DNA of 64,000 nt from Prevotella sp. (lineage in GTDB: Bacteria > Bacteroidota > Bacteroidia > Bacteroidales > Bacteroidaceae), in the NCBI GenBank assembly GCA_016291495.1, contig JAEEXI010000016.1, positions 1-64,000 of the forward strand, given 5' to 3'. Within the stretch, counting starts at the first letter, position 1; each line of letters starts with the position of its first letter. A program made the translations under genes and the position numbers. The notes under the pieces are model-generated. The model saw only the letters and a program-made list of their open reading frames with translations. It had not been told where the DNA came from and made no database searches. Shown in pieces: positions 46,688 through 55,882 of this stretch.

Positions 46688-49075
46688 ATGAATAGGGTTA
46701 TCAAGGCATTTGCCGTATGTTGTGGACTCATGACAGTCGCAACAGGCATGGCACAAGACGTGAAGGTGGAGTTCTTCACGCCGAGTATCGTTCATGTGGT
46801 AAAAGATGAACCTACGAAGACGTTGGTCATTACTGCCAAACCGGAAAATGTTGCCGTAACGCAAACGGGCAACACATGGAAGAGCAGCGAGCTGACGGTA
46901 AAGCTCGAACCTGAGACGCAGACCCTGGTCTTTATGACGAACAAAGGTAAGGTGCTCCTGAGGGAAAAGGGCATCAGCATGGTGCGTAAGACTGAGCATG
47001 AGTTCGAGGTCAGTCAGAGCTTCTTCCTCGAAAAGGACGAGGCCATCTACGGTCTGGGAACCATCCAGAACGGCAAGATGAACCGCAGGGGCGAGAAGAA
47101 ACGCATGGAGCAGTCGAATCTGGAAGACTTTCAGAACGTGCTGCAGAGCATCAAGGGCTGGGGACTCTATTGGGAGAATTATTCGCCGACAATGTTTGAG
47201 GATAATGCCGAGGGGATGTCGTTTACCTCTGAGGCCGGTCAGGGCATTGACTACTATTTCATGTATGGCGGAAGTGCCGACGGCGTGATAGCCCAGATGC
47301 GCCACTTGACGGGCGACGTGCCAATGTTCCCGCTGTGGACCTACGGCTACTGGCAGTCGAAGGAGCGCTATAAGACAGCCGCTGAGACGGAGAGCATTGT
47401 TGACCAATACCGTGCCTTGCAGGTGCCTCTGGACGGTATCATTCAGGACTGGCAGTATTGGGGCTCGAACTATCTGTGGAACGCCATGGACTTCCTGTCG
47501 GAGGACTTTGCCACAGGACCTCAGCTCATCAAGAATGTGCACGCCAAGCACGCCCACTTCATGATCTCCATCTGGGCCAGCTTCGGACCTCAGACGCAGC
47601 AGTTCCGGGAACTGAACGAAAAGGGTTTGCTGCTGCCTTTCGAGACATGGCCCCAGAGCGGTATCTCGCATATCTGGCCCCCCGTCATGAAATATCCTTC
47701 GGGCGTGAAGGTCTATGACGCCTTCAGTCCTGAGGCCCGCGCCATCTATTGGAAATACCTGAAGACGCTCTACGACTACGGTTGCGACGCCTGGTGGATG
47801 GACTCTACCGACCCCGACTTCTTCAATCCCTGCGAGAGCGACTATGCGCACAAGGTGTATGGCGGTACCTGGCGTTCACAGCGTAATGCCTTCCCGTTGG
47901 AAACTGTTCGTGGCATTTATCAGTCACAACGTAAAGAGTATTCTCTCACCTCTGACCACTCACCTCTCACCTCTAAACGTGTCTTCATCATGACGCGCTC
48001 GTCGTTTGCTGGTCAGCAGCACTACGGCTCAAACATGTGGAGCGGCGACGTGAATTCGTCGTGGGATATGTTGCACAAACAGGTGCCTGCCGGACTGAGC
48101 TTCTCGCTGACGGGCAATCCCAATTTCAATACCGACATCGGTGGATTCTTCTGTGGTTCCTACAACACCCAGGGACCTGCATCGGCGCCGAAGAATCCTC
48201 AGTTTCAGGAACTGTATGTGCGCTGGATGCAGTACGGGCTTTTCTGTCCTGTGTTCCGCAGTCATGGTGCCGATGCACCTCGTGAAATCTGGCAGTTTGG
48301 CAAGAAAGGTGAGCCAGTGTATGATGCCATTGAGAAGATGATTCGTCTGCGCTATCGCCTGTTACCTTATTTATATAGCACCGCTTGGCAGGTGACGAGC
48401 AATAACGACAGCTATATGCGTCCGTTGTTCGCTGACTTTGCCAGCGACAAGAAGGTGTGGAACACGACCGACGAATTTATGTTCGGTCGTAGCATCCTTG
48501 CTGCCCCCATTGTTGACCCGCAATATACGGAGGAAAAAATCATCCGCACGGATGCCATGACGGGATGGGACCGTCAGGATGTAGGAGGTAAGAAGGATGA
48601 TGGAAGAAGTGTTGACTGGACGGCAACGAAGACTGCTGTGAAGTATCTGCCGAAGGGTGCTACGTGGTATGATTTCTGGACGGGCCAGCGCTATCAGGGT
48701 GGAAAGAATGTCACCCTTGAGACCACCTTCGACCGCGTGCCGATGTTCGTGCGTGCCGGCAGCATCCTGCCCTTGGGTCCAGAGATGCAGTATGTTGGCG
48801 AGAAGGCTTGGGACAACCTCGAACTGCGTGTCTATCCTGGTGCCAACGGCTCATTTGTATTGTATGAGGATGAAGGTGATAACTATAATTACGAAAAGGG
48901 CGTCTACAGCACCATCGCCTTCCAGTGGAACGACAAGTCTCATACACTGACCATCGGCAACCGTCAAGGTTCCTATCCTGGTATGCTTCAGAAACGCCAG
49001 TTCACCATCATCCTCCCAGGCGGACAGTGTCGGACAGTTGATTATGAGGGTCATCAATTGCAAGTGAAGTTATAA
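46688..49075 (+). CDS. Glycoside hydrolase family 31 enzyme, exported
   Basis: The 795-residue protein starts at ATG 46688 (MNRVIKAFAVCC) with a signal peptide ending GMAQ. The GH31 core shows the catalytic nucleophile Asp in DAWWMDSTDPDF and later FRSHGADAPREIWQFG. The family includes alpha-glucosidases and alpha-xylosidases; I cannot fix the specificity. Between about residues 418 and 431 (YSLTSDHSPLTSK) a TCACCTC microrepeat is inserted in frame. It is coupled to the upstream carboxylesterase and probably acts in the periplasm on plant or host glycans. Confidence 0.9.
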   Translation: MNRVIKAFAVCCGLMTVATGMAQDVKVEFFTPSIVHVVKDEPTKTLVITAKPENVAVTQTGNTWKSSELTVKLEPETQTLVFMTNKGKVLLREKGISMVRKTEHEFEVSQSFFLEKDEAIYGLGTIQNGKMNRRGEKKRMEQSNLEDFQNVLQSIKGWGLYWENYSPTMFEDNAEGMSFTSEAGQGIDYYFMYGGSADGVIAQMRHLTGDVPMFPLWTYGYWQSKERYKTAAETESIVDQYRALQVPLDGIIQDWQYWGSNYLWNAMDFLSEDFATGPQLIKNVHAKHAHFMISIWASFGPQTQQFRELNEKGLLLPFETWPQSGISHIWPPVMKYPSGVKVYDAFSPEARAIYWKYLKTLYDYGCDAWWMDSTDPDFFNPCESDYAHKVYGGTWRSQRNAFPLETVRGIYQSQRKEYSLTSDHSPLTSKRVFIMTRSSFAGQQHYGSNMWSGDVNSSWDMLHKQVPAGLSFSLTGNPNFNTDIGGFFCGSYNTQGPASAPKNPQFQELYVRWMQYGLFCPVFRSHGADAPREIWQFGKKGEPVYDAIEKMIRLRYRLLPYLYSTAWQVTSNNDSYMRPLFADFASDKKVWNTTDEFMFGRSILAAPIVDPQYTEEKIIRTDAMTGWDRQDVGGKKDDGRSVDWTATKTAVKYLPKGATWYDFWTGQRYQGGKNVTLETTFDRVPMFVRAGSILPLGPEMQYVGEKAWDNLELRVYPGANGSFVLYEDEGDNYNYEKGVYSTIAFQWNDKSHTLTIGNRQGSYPGMLQKRQFTIILPGGQCRTVDYEGHQLQVKL

Positions 49076-49087
49076 TATTCAAATAAA

Positions 49088-49119
49088 TTTGGTATTTCGC
49101 TCAATTTACACTACCTTTG
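49088..49119 (+). promoter_or_regulatory. Promoter of the GMP synthase gene
   Basis: TTTG at 49088-49091 and TACCTTTG at 49112-49119, 20 bases apart, within the extended motif also found before tig. Confidence 0.75.
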
Positions 49120-49150
49120 CACCCATATTTACTTTAAAATAGCGATTATT

Positions 49151-50134
49151 ATGAATACAGGTAACGTGAGACCGGCTGATATGGAGCGTATTACTACTCC
49201 CGCTTTGGCCCAGAAATACATTGAGGAACAGATTAAGGAGCTTCGCGCTCAGATTGGTGACAAGAAAGTGCTGCTGGCATTGTCTGGTGGTGTTGACTCT
49301 TCAGTAGTGGCTGCTCTGCTGATTAAGGCAGTGGGTAAGCAGTTGGTATCGGTGCATGTGAATCATGGACTGTTGCGCAAGGGTGAACCTGAGCAGGTGA
49401 TTAAAGTGTTCCGTGATGAGCTGAACGCTAACTTGGTATATGTAGATGCTACCGACCGCTTCTTGGACAAACTGGCTGGCGTAGCTGATCCCGAGCAGAA
49501 ACGTAAGATTATCGGTGCTGAGTTTATCCGTGTGTTTGAAGAGGAGGCTCGTAAGTTAGAGGGCATCAGTTTCTTGGCTCAGGGTACCATCTATCCTGAT
49601 ATCGTGGAGTCGGGTCCTGTGAAGTCTCACCATAATGTGGGTGGACTGCCTGAGGACATGCAGTTTGAGTTGGTGGAGCCTATCAAGCTGTTGTTTAAGG
49701 ATGAGGTCCGCGTCGTAGGTAAGGAACTCGGATTGCCTGATAACATGGTTTATCGTCAGCCATTCCCTGGTCCTGGTCTGGGTGTACGTTGTACAGGTGC
49801 TATCACCCGTGATCGTCTGGAGGCGTTGCGTGAGAGTGATGCTATCCTTCGTGAGGAGTTTGCCAAGAACGGCTTGGAGGGTAAGGTATGGCAGTACTTT
49901 ACCATCGTTCCCGACTATAAGTCGACTGGTGTTCGTGATGACAAGCGCAGTTGGGACTGGCCCGTCATCATCCGTGCGGTGAATACGCGTGATGCCATGA
50001 CAGCGACCATTGAGGAGATTCCTTATGCGCTGCTGCACCATATCACCAAGCGAATCATCACTGAGGTACCAGGAGTGAACAGGGTGTTGTATGACCTGAC
50101 TCCGAAACCCACAGGAACGATTGAGTGGGAGTAA
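49151..50134 (+). CDS. GMP synthase, ATP-pyrophosphatase and dimerisation part only
   Basis: The 327-residue protein has the PP-loop [13 protein letters not shown], the signature [26 protein letters not shown] in part, and the C-terminal end [13 protein letters not shown] that ends GuaA proteins. The N-terminal class-I glutamine amidotransferase domain of the usual 510-520 residue enzyme is absent. Its promoter is only 31 bases upstream, so the domain has not simply been missed. It would turn XMP to GMP using ammonia directly or a separate amidotransferase subunit, as in archaeal GuaAA/GuaAB. Confidence 0.9.
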   Translation: MNTGNVRPADMERITTPALAQKYIEEQIKELRAQIGDKKVLLALSGGVDSSVVAALLIKAVGKQLVSVHVNHGLLRKGEPEQVIKVFRDELNANLVYVDATDRFLDKLAGVADPEQKRKIIGAEFIRVFEEEARKLEGISFLAQGTIYPDIVESGPVKSHHNVGGLPEDMQFELVEPIKLLFKDEVRVVGKELGLPDNMVYRQPFPGPGLGVRCTGAITRDRLEALRESDAILREEFAKNGLEGKVWQYFTIVPDYKSTGVRDDKRSWDWPVIIRAVNTRDAMTATIEEIPYALLHHITKRIITEVPGVNRVLYDLTPKPTGTIEWE

Positions 50135-50167
50135 AATAGTATATATAATTGGAAAAGAATTAGACTT

Positions 50168-51190
50168 ATGAAAGTAGCAATCGTAGGTGCCTCAGGTGCC
50201 GTAGGTCAGGAGTTCTTAAGAATCCTCGACCAGAGAAATTTCCCGATGGACGAGTTGGTGTTGTTCGGATCAGAGCGTAGCGCTGGTAGGACATACACTT
50301 TCCGTGGCAAGGAACTGACAGTGAAGTTGCTTCAGCATAATGACGACTTCAAGGACATCGATATCGCCTTTACATCTGCTGGTGCAGGAACGTCGAAGGA
50401 ATTTGCTGAGACGATTACGAAGTATGGTGCAGTGATGATTGACAACTCCAGCGCCTTCCGTATGGACGACGATGTCCCCTTGGTAGTACCTGAGTGTAAT
50501 GCGGAGGATGCCCTGAAGCGTCCCCGTGGTATCATTGCCAACCCCAACTGTACGACCATCATGATGGTCGTGGTATTGCAACCATTGGAGCAGTTGAGTC
50601 ATATCAAGCGTATCCATGTATCTTCTTATCAGAGTGCCTCTGGTGCAGGTGCTGTTGCAATGGCAGAGTTGCAGCAACAGTATAAGGAGATGGTGGAGAC
50701 GGGTGAGGTGAAGACCATCAAGAAGTTCCCCCATCAGCTGGCGTATAACGTCATTCCGCAGATTGACGTGTTCCAGCCTAACGGCTATACGAAGGAGGAG
50801 ATGAAGATGTATAACGAGACACAGAAGATCATGCATACCGATGCCAAGTGCTCGGCCATGTGTGTGCGCGTCAGCTCGTTGCGTTCTCACTCTGAGAGTG
50901 TATGGATTGAGACAGAGCGTCCCATCAGCGTAGAGGAGGCACAGAAGGCGATTGCTGCCGCACCTGGTTGTACACTCGTTGACGATCCTGCTAACCTCGT
51001 TTATCCCATGCCGTTGGAGACGGCTGGTAAGGACGATGTCTATGTAGGTCGTGTCCGTAAGGATCTCTCTGATGAGAATGGTCTGACCTTCTGGCTCTCT
51101 GGTGACCAGATTCGTAAGGGTGCTGCCCTGAATGCTGTTCAGATTGGAGAATACCTGGTGCAAGCGAGAGACTTGCCATGCTTTGCATGA
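50168..51190 (+). CDS. asd: Aspartate-semialdehyde dehydrogenase
   Basis: The 340-residue enzyme reduces aspartyl phosphate to the semialdehyde for lysine, threonine, methionine and diaminopimelate synthesis. NADP-binding [14 protein letters not shown] and the catalytic Cys in IANPNCTTI are present, with the substrate-binding Arg/His region further on ([13 protein letters not shown]). Length is normal. It lies 33 bases after the GMP synthase gene. The integrated element begins about 120 bases after its stop. Confidence 0.96.
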   Translation: MKVAIVGASGAVGQEFLRILDQRNFPMDELVLFGSERSAGRTYTFRGKELTVKLLQHNDDFKDIDIAFTSAGAGTSKEFAETITKYGAVMIDNSSAFRMDDDVPLVVPECNAEDALKRPRGIIANPNCTTIMMVVVLQPLEQLSHIKRIHVSSYQSASGAGAVAMAELQQQYKEMVETGEVKTIKKFPHQLAYNVIPQIDVFQPNGYTKEEMKMYNETQKIMHTDAKCSAMCVRVSSLRSHSESVWIETERPISVEEAQKAIAAAPGCTLVDDPANLVYPMPLETAGKDDVYVGRVRKDLSDENGLTFWLSGDQIRKGAALNAVQIGEYLVQARDLPCFA

Positions 51191-51280
51191 GCAAGTCCGA
51201 GTGCAGCAGGGTATCGACTGTAAGTCAATACTTATCAAAGTCGGCAACGTAAAATAAACGTTTTGCTGGTGCAATAAGAA

Positions 51281-51312
51281 AGAAGCAACCTTACGAGGCT
51301 GCTTCTTTTTTT
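51281..51312 (+). terminator. asd terminator
   Basis: AGAAGCA pairs with TGCTTCT around a short loop, followed by a run of T. The left end of the integrated element appears to lie right after it. Confidence 0.8.
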
Positions 51313-51331
51313 GTGTCGACACTTGCGACAC
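51313..51331. other. Possible left end of integrated element
   Basis: GTGTCG and CGACAC form a short inverted repeat, and the right arm includes the heptamer TGCGACA (51324-51330) that is iterated at the right side (59594-59814). About 17 of 24 bases around it can be aligned with 59801-59824. Core site not proven. The 343-base gap 51191-51533 otherwise holds the asd terminator, the CGCCAAAAA repeats and the integrase promoter. Confidence 0.45.
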
Positions 51332-51351
51332 AATTTTCTTAATCGAACCAA

Positions 51352-51474
51352 CGCCAAAAATACTATAACGTTAAATATCAGATAGTTATAAGAAACTTAC
51401 AAAATTGACTTTTCCGCCAAAATTCGGTTGAATCACGCCAATTTAAGTAAAAAACGCCAAAAATGCGCCAAAAA
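51352..51474 (+). repeat. Iterated CGCCAAAA(A) sites upstream of the integrase
   Basis: Copies start at 51352, 51415, 51436 (partial, CGCCAAttt), 51455 and 51466, all in the same orientation. Position just before int suggests arm-type integrase sites or operator sites. Confidence 0.75.
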
Positions 51475-51476
51475 TG

Positions 51477-51508
51477 TTTGGTTTGTTTATGATGATTTTG
51501 TAACTTTG
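51477..51508 (+). promoter_or_regulatory. Integrase promoter
   Basis: TTTG at 51477-51480 and TAACTTTG at 51501-51508, 20 bases apart. The last CGCCAAAAA copy ends three bases before the -33 element, so a protein bound there would affect transcription. Confidence 0.75.
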
Positions 51509-51533
51509 CAGCCAGTTACAAATATATCGAATT

Positions 51534-53066
51534 ATGGCAAAAATAGAATTAAGACTTTCTTCAAAGGTTCAACAAGAAACAGGAAGACAAGAGATACTTA
51601 TCAGATTCTTCAATGGTAGTGTCTTCAACTTGAGGACAAAAAGTGAAATCTATGTCAATGCTGATTTCTTTGAATATTACGTTGACAGAAAGAAAACGCA
51701 TGAGTTGCTGCACAATGACATTCCTGACAGGATTAACACCGCAACGCTACAGGAAGCAGAGAAGTTTGGATGGGCTTTACGTGAAAGCGGCGAGTTGGTC
51801 GTTAATGGGAGAAGAAATGAAACTCCAGAAGTGGTATATCACAAGGAGCAGTTAAAGCGGATTAGTAGCCTGAAAAAGCATATCATTGAAAAATATGAGG
51901 CAGCAGATAAGGATTCTGTGAAGGGTGACTGGCTTTCTGATATTGTTGACAGGTACAATCATCCTGAGAAGTATCAGGTGAAGGTTGAGAAAAAGGAGTT
52001 CTATGAACTTGTAGAGCAGTACATAACAAAAAGACAGCTTGCGGAATCTCATGCACGAGCTTTCCGTGTCATCACTCGTGCCATTGCCAGATATGAAGGA
52101 TATATTAGGGCAACTGATGACACCCGCAAGAACTTTGTCTTTGATATTGATACGGTTACCCGCAATGACATTGAAGATTTTGCAGATTATCTTAAAAACG
52201 AGAAGGAACTGTCGGATGCTAACCCGGAATTATTCAAGAAACTGTTTGAAGATTATCCCTTGGCAGTCGGCTCTGGGCAGCATGTATTGGAAGGACGTGG
52301 CGATAATACCGTGAAAAACATGCTGTCACGATTGAAGTCTTTGTTCCGTTTTTATTATGAACGAGGAGATACTAATAACAGACCTTTTGATGGATTGAAG
52401 ATTGGTGCCGCGATTTTTGGTACACCTTATTATATTACTATAGAGGAGCGAAACCAGATTGCAGATGCAGATCTTGATAAAGCCTGGAAGAACTATGATG
52501 AAGAAAAGAAGAAAGCATCAAAGATGCCTCTTAAGACCTTAAAGGTTCTACGCGACATTTTCGTATTTCAGTGTTTTATAGGTTGTAGAGTCGGTGATTT
52601 GGAAAAGCTGACTCCACAGCACATTCATAACGGTGTTCTAGTTTACACACCTCATAAGACCAAGGACGAAACGGAAGAACCGATTCAGGCTCGTGTTCCG
52701 TTGCATTCAAAGGCATTAGAACTGATAAAGAAATACAAAGGCCAAGACAGACGGGGTAGGTTGTTTCCTCTTATTTCTCCGCAAAAGTACAACGAAGCGT
52801 TAAAGGTCATCTTCACATTGGCTGGCGTTACGCGTAATGTGGAGATTAGGAATCCGAAGACAGGAGAAAGCGAGATAAGGCCAATCAATGAACTTGCAGC
52901 AAGCCACCTCGCACGTCGTACATTCATTGGTAATGCGTATTTCAAAGTAGCCGACCCAAATCTGATAGGTAAGATGTCTGGTCATGTTGATGGTTCCAAG
53001 GCGTTCAAACGTTATCGCAAGATTGAAGACGAGACGTTGAAAAACGTGATTGATATGATAGGATAA
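51534..53066 (+). CDS. Tyrosine recombinase (integrase)
   Basis: The 510-residue protein has an arm-binding/SAM-like N-terminal half and a C-terminal catalytic domain. The catalytic residues are visible: Arg352 (GCRVGDLEKLT), His458-x-x-Arg461 (SHLARRTF), His484 (GHVDG) and Tyr494 (FKRYRKI). It should integrate and excise the 51.3-59.8 kb element. It is longer than simple phage integrases, as many Bacteroidota element integrases are. It has its own promoter, next to iterated CGCCAAAAA sites. Confidence 0.93.
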   Translation: MAKIELRLSSKVQQETGRQEILIRFFNGSVFNLRTKSEIYVNADFFEYYVDRKKTHELLHNDIPDRINTATLQEAEKFGWALRESGELVVNGRRNETPEVVYHKEQLKRISSLKKHIIEKYEAADKDSVKGDWLSDIVDRYNHPEKYQVKVEKKEFYELVEQYITKRQLAESHARAFRVITRAIARYEGYIRATDDTRKNFVFDIDTVTRNDIEDFADYLKNEKELSDANPELFKKLFEDYPLAVGSGQHVLEGRGDNTVKNMLSRLKSLFRFYYERGDTNNRPFDGLKIGAAIFGTPYYITIEERNQIADADLDKAWKNYDEEKKKASKMPLKTLKVLRDIFVFQCFIGCRVGDLEKLTPQHIHNGVLVYTPHKTKDETEEPIQARVPLHSKALELIKKYKGQDRRGRLFPLISPQKYNEALKVIFTLAGVTRNVEIRNPKTGESEIRPINELAASHLARRTFIGNAYFKVADPNLIGKMSGHVDGSKAFKRYRKIEDETLKNVIDMIG

Positions 53067-53121
53067 CTCTATCCAACCGTTAATATATATAATAAGGTAT
53101 AGCAATTTGAAGAAAAAGTAG

Positions 53122-53129
53122 TAACTTTG
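53122..53129 (+). promoter_or_regulatory. -7 element of the cargo operon
   Basis: TAACTTTG followed by CACGC matches TAnnTTTG, 8 bases before the ATG at 53137. No TTTG stands at the usual -33 distance. The mRNA leader would be very short. Confidence 0.55.
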
Positions 53130-53136
53130 CACGCAA

Positions 53137-54660
53137 ATGATGACGATAGAAGAGATAAGGACAGGGAAAGAAGGTCAGACGTTTGACCTGAAGAGCATCC
53201 TGATAGACCCTAAGGCGTTGGCAATACCCATCGTTGCGATGGCCAATGCCGATGGTGGCTTGTTGGCAATCGGCATATCTGACAAGACCAGAAGGATTGA
53301 GGGCATCAATCAATATACGGAGAAACTGAACGAACTGTTGCGCGTCCCCTTCGATTTCTGTATTCCATCCATTCCTGTCAAGTGCAGCTACATGGATTGC
53401 ACAGACCAGCATGGGAATGAGAACCGAATACTGTTGATGGACATCCCTGCCAGCATGTTCCTGCATACCAATCAGGCTGATGAAGCCTATATCCGTGTTG
53501 GCGACAAGAGCCGTAAACTAACATTCGAGGAGCGTTTGCAGCTGATGTACGACAAAGGCGAGCGTTCTTATGAGGACACAGCTGTCTATGGTGCCACGGT
53601 TGATGACATTGACATGGATGCCGTTGCTGACTATGCCAAGTTGCTGGGATATGGAAAGTCGCCAATGGAGTACTTGCGCGAGAACAACAACTTTGTGACG
53701 ACCAACAACAAAGGTGAGGAGGATGTCAGTGTCGCCTGTATCCTGCTCTTTGGCAAGAACCCTCAGAAGTTTTTCCCTCGTGGCCGTACCCGTTTTATCA
53801 GATACGAAGGTATTGACGAGAAGGTGGGTGCAGAGATGAACGTCATCAAGGATGTCACCTTTGAAGGAACCATCCTGAATCAAGTTAAGAAGACGATTGA
53901 GTATCTGGAGACACAGGTACGTGAGCATACGTTCCTCGGACAGCATGGCCAGTTCATTACTCGTCGCGACTATCCTGAGTTCGTGATACAAGAGATGACC
54001 GTAAATGCTTGTTGCCATAGAGCGTACAACATCAAAGGAACTGAGATTCAAATCAAGATGTTCGATGACCGCCTTGTTTTTGAATCGCCTGGCAAATTGC
54101 CAGGACTGGTAAAGCCTGCAAATATCCGTACCACCCACTTCTCTCGTAATCCGAAGATAGCTGCATTCCTCAAAGCATATCACTATGTGAAGGAGTTTGG
54201 CGAGGGCCTGGATCGTATTTGTCGCGAGCAGGAAGCCAATGGTGCTAAGGCACCATCCTTCCGAACCGACGAGTTCATCCTGAAGATTACTGTGCCGAAA
54301 GTCACAGAAAACGTGAACGTAAATGCGGCCAAGGTGAATGTAAACGGGGAAAAGGTGAATGAAAAGTTACTAGATAATTCTCATGGGTTAACAGAAAAGT
54401 TACCAGAAAACGTCACAGAAAACGTCACAGGAAGCGTCATAGATACGTCACAGAAAACGTCACAGAAAACGTCACAGAAAACGTCACAGAAAATCATTGA
54501 CTTGGTAAGAGAAGACCCTTACATCTCAACCTCTAAGATGGCTGAAATAATAGGTATTGACCGGAGAAATATCGCAAGAAATATCAAGAAACTCCAAGAC
54601 CAAGGTGTCATACGTCGTGTTGGTCCAGATAAAGGAGGCTTTTGGGAGATTATTGAGTAA
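53137..54660 (+). CDS. AlbA_2 (Schlafen-like) / HATPase / winged-helix protein
   Basis: The 507-residue protein has an N-terminal AlbA_2 domain (about 1-130; GQTFDLKSI, ANADGGLLAIGI), a RecG-related ATPase-like C-terminal fold (about 250-370; VTVNACCHRAYNIKGTEI-like segment FVIQEMTVNACCHRAY) and a winged-helix end (ISTSKMAEIIGIDRRNIARNI). Between the last two lies a 12-bp in-frame repeat encoding TSQK units. Such proteins are common in mobile elements and are annotated as transcription regulators or putative helicases. Some relatives occur in phage-defence loci. It heads an overlapping three-gene operon. Confidence 0.85.
   Translation: MMTIEEIRTGKEGQTFDLKSILIDPKALAIPIVAMANADGGLLAIGISDKTRRIEGINQYTEKLNELLRVPFDFCIPSIPVKCSYMDCTDQHGNENRILLMDIPASMFLHTNQADEAYIRVGDKSRKLTFEERLQLMYDKGERSYEDTAVYGATVDDIDMDAVADYAKLLGYGKSPMEYLRENNNFVTTNNKGEEDVSVACILLFGKNPQKFFPRGRTRFIRYEGIDEKVGAEMNVIKDVTFEGTILNQVKKTIEYLETQVREHTFLGQHGQFITRRDYPEFVIQEMTVNACCHRAYNIKGTEIQIKMFDDRLVFESPGKLPGLVKPANIRTTHFSRNPKIAAFLKAYHYVKEFGEGLDRICREQEANGAKAPSFRTDEFILKITVPKVTENVNVNAAKVNVNGEKVNEKLLDNSHGLTEKLPENVTENVTGSVIDTSQKTSQKTSQKTSQKIIDLVREDPYISTSKMAEIIGIDRRNIARNIKKLQDQGVIRRVGPDKGGFWEIIE
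54408..54492 (+). repeat. 12-bp ACGTCACAGAAA tandem repeat
   Basis: Two units, a diverged stretch and then four near-perfect units encode NVTE, NVTG and TSQK repeats in the AlbA_2 protein. The period is a multiple of three, so copy-number change would not break the frame. Confidence 0.8.
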
Positions 54661-55310
54661 TGAGCATGGAAGGAAACGTAATCCTCAATACAGCATCCAG
54701 ACTACACGCTGTTAATGAACTTCTGAAAAAGTACGTTAGCGGACAGACTCTTAGTTTTGAAGAGAAGCGTGACTTGTGGCTTTTTTATAGAGACCACAAA
54801 GACACGAATGCCATCATTGACTATGTTCTTGGCGAGGGTGGAAGTAATCCTGACCTGCTACTTCATGATACGAAGCAACTGTTAGCAAAAGCAGAAGCGT
54901 TTATAGAAGTATATAAAGCTTCAGGATCTCTCATTTCTTCGTTTGAAACGAAGTCTGATTGTGACCAGTACCTAAAGCCATTCAAGGATGCATGGGAGTC
55001 AGAGAAAGAAAAAGCCCATGACCTATGGATGGAACATGAGAAAATCGGACGCCGTTTAGACTTTATGCCATATTCTGATCCAGATTTTAAGCCCTTAGAG
55101 GAGGAATGCGATAGGTTGAAGGAAGAATATGACAAAGTACACGCTCATGTAAATGAGTTGTATGAAATCCATCGGAAGGAAATACTTGCTCTGTCAGGTT
55201 TGTATTATTTCGACATAGCGTTTTTGAATGTCCTTGTTCATCGATTGTCAGAGATTGCTAAGTGCATTATTGCAGACATCTGTAATCCTGAGGAAGGAGG
55301 TGAGGCATGA
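54660..55310 (+). CDS. Unknown protein, predicted coiled coil
   Basis: I do not recognise this 216-residue protein. It is acidic and helical, with a predicted coiled coil in the middle (PLEEECDRLKEEYDKVHAHVNELYEIHRKE region) and no signal peptide. The start codon overlaps the stop of the AlbA_2 gene (TAATG), and ATG 54666 is an alternative. The end overlaps the next gene by four bases. The tight coupling suggests that it works together with the AlbA_2 protein. Confidence 0.75.
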   Translation: MSMEGNVILNTASRLHAVNELLKKYVSGQTLSFEEKRDLWLFYRDHKDTNAIIDYVLGEGGSNPDLLLHDTKQLLAKAEAFIEVYKASGSLISSFETKSDCDQYLKPFKDAWESEKEKAHDLWMEHEKIGRRLDFMPYSDPDFKPLEEECDRLKEEYDKVHAHVNELYEIHRKEILALSGLYYFDIAFLNVLVHRLSEIAKCIIADICNPEEGGEA

Positions 55311-55699
55311 GCAATAACTCCTTTTCAAGAACTCGTCGGCAACGTGACTTTGTAAGTTTGCAATTATGCCTATATCTTTATCCGCTCTGTAATGGCCGTC
55401 AATTCGAATACATGGAACCGTCCGACTTTGTCAGTTTCCTGAATCTGAGACGTGGAGCTGATGGCGTGGTTCGTGACAGGGAAAAGCTCCGGGTAATATA
55501 TCTTATCCATGAAGTTGCGGACAACCTCAGTGAACCATGGCGAGCAGAAGAATGGAAAGGGGAAATACTCAGTGCCTGTGGCATCGATATGGCATACTAT
55601 AACTCACATTATTTGGATGTAAAACACTCGGAAGTGATGGCTAATAAAAGGTTCGCAAATGAACTGAAAAAGGCGATATCACGAGCCAACGCCTTGTAA
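55307..55699 (+). CDS. Unknown 130-residue protein
   Basis: I do not recognise the family. The protein is mixed alpha/beta with no signal peptide or membrane helix. It has a basic start (SFSRTRRQRDF), a central MEPSDFVSFLNLRRGADGVV and a basic end. It overlaps the coiled-coil gene by four bases (ATGA) and ends the three-gene operon; a hairpin follows at 55762. It is probably cargo of the element. Confidence 0.75.
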   Translation: MSNNSFSRTRRQRDFVSLQLCLYLYPLCNGRQFEYMEPSDFVSFLNLRRGADGVVRDREKLRVIYLIHEVADNLSEPWRAEEWKGEILSACGIDMAYYNSHYLDVKHSEVMANKRFANELKKAISRANAL

Positions 55700-55761
55700 A
55701 AACCACACAGGATTACAGACCAACCACAAAAGTTGGTTGAAGGAAATAATAGAAATAGACT

Positions 55762-55800
55762 CAAAGTGCTTATAATCAGCACTTTGGGTTTTGCGTTTTT
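55762..55800 (+). terminator. Terminator of the cargo operon
   Basis: CAAAGTGC pairs with GCACTTTG around a nine-base loop, followed by a T-rich tract. Confidence 0.78.
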
Positions 55801-55824
55801 TAAGCAAACACCACAAATAATACA

Positions 55825-55856
55825 CTTGTAACAACGCGGAAAAAGCGGGACCTTTG
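55825..55856 (+). promoter_or_regulatory. Weak promoter of the HTH gene
   Basis: CTTG at 55825-55828 and GACCTTTG at 55849-55856, 20 bases apart. Both elements deviate by one base from consensus, consistent with a regulated promoter. Confidence 0.45.
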
Positions 55857-55882
55857 CAGCCGAAAATTTAATTTATTTCAAG

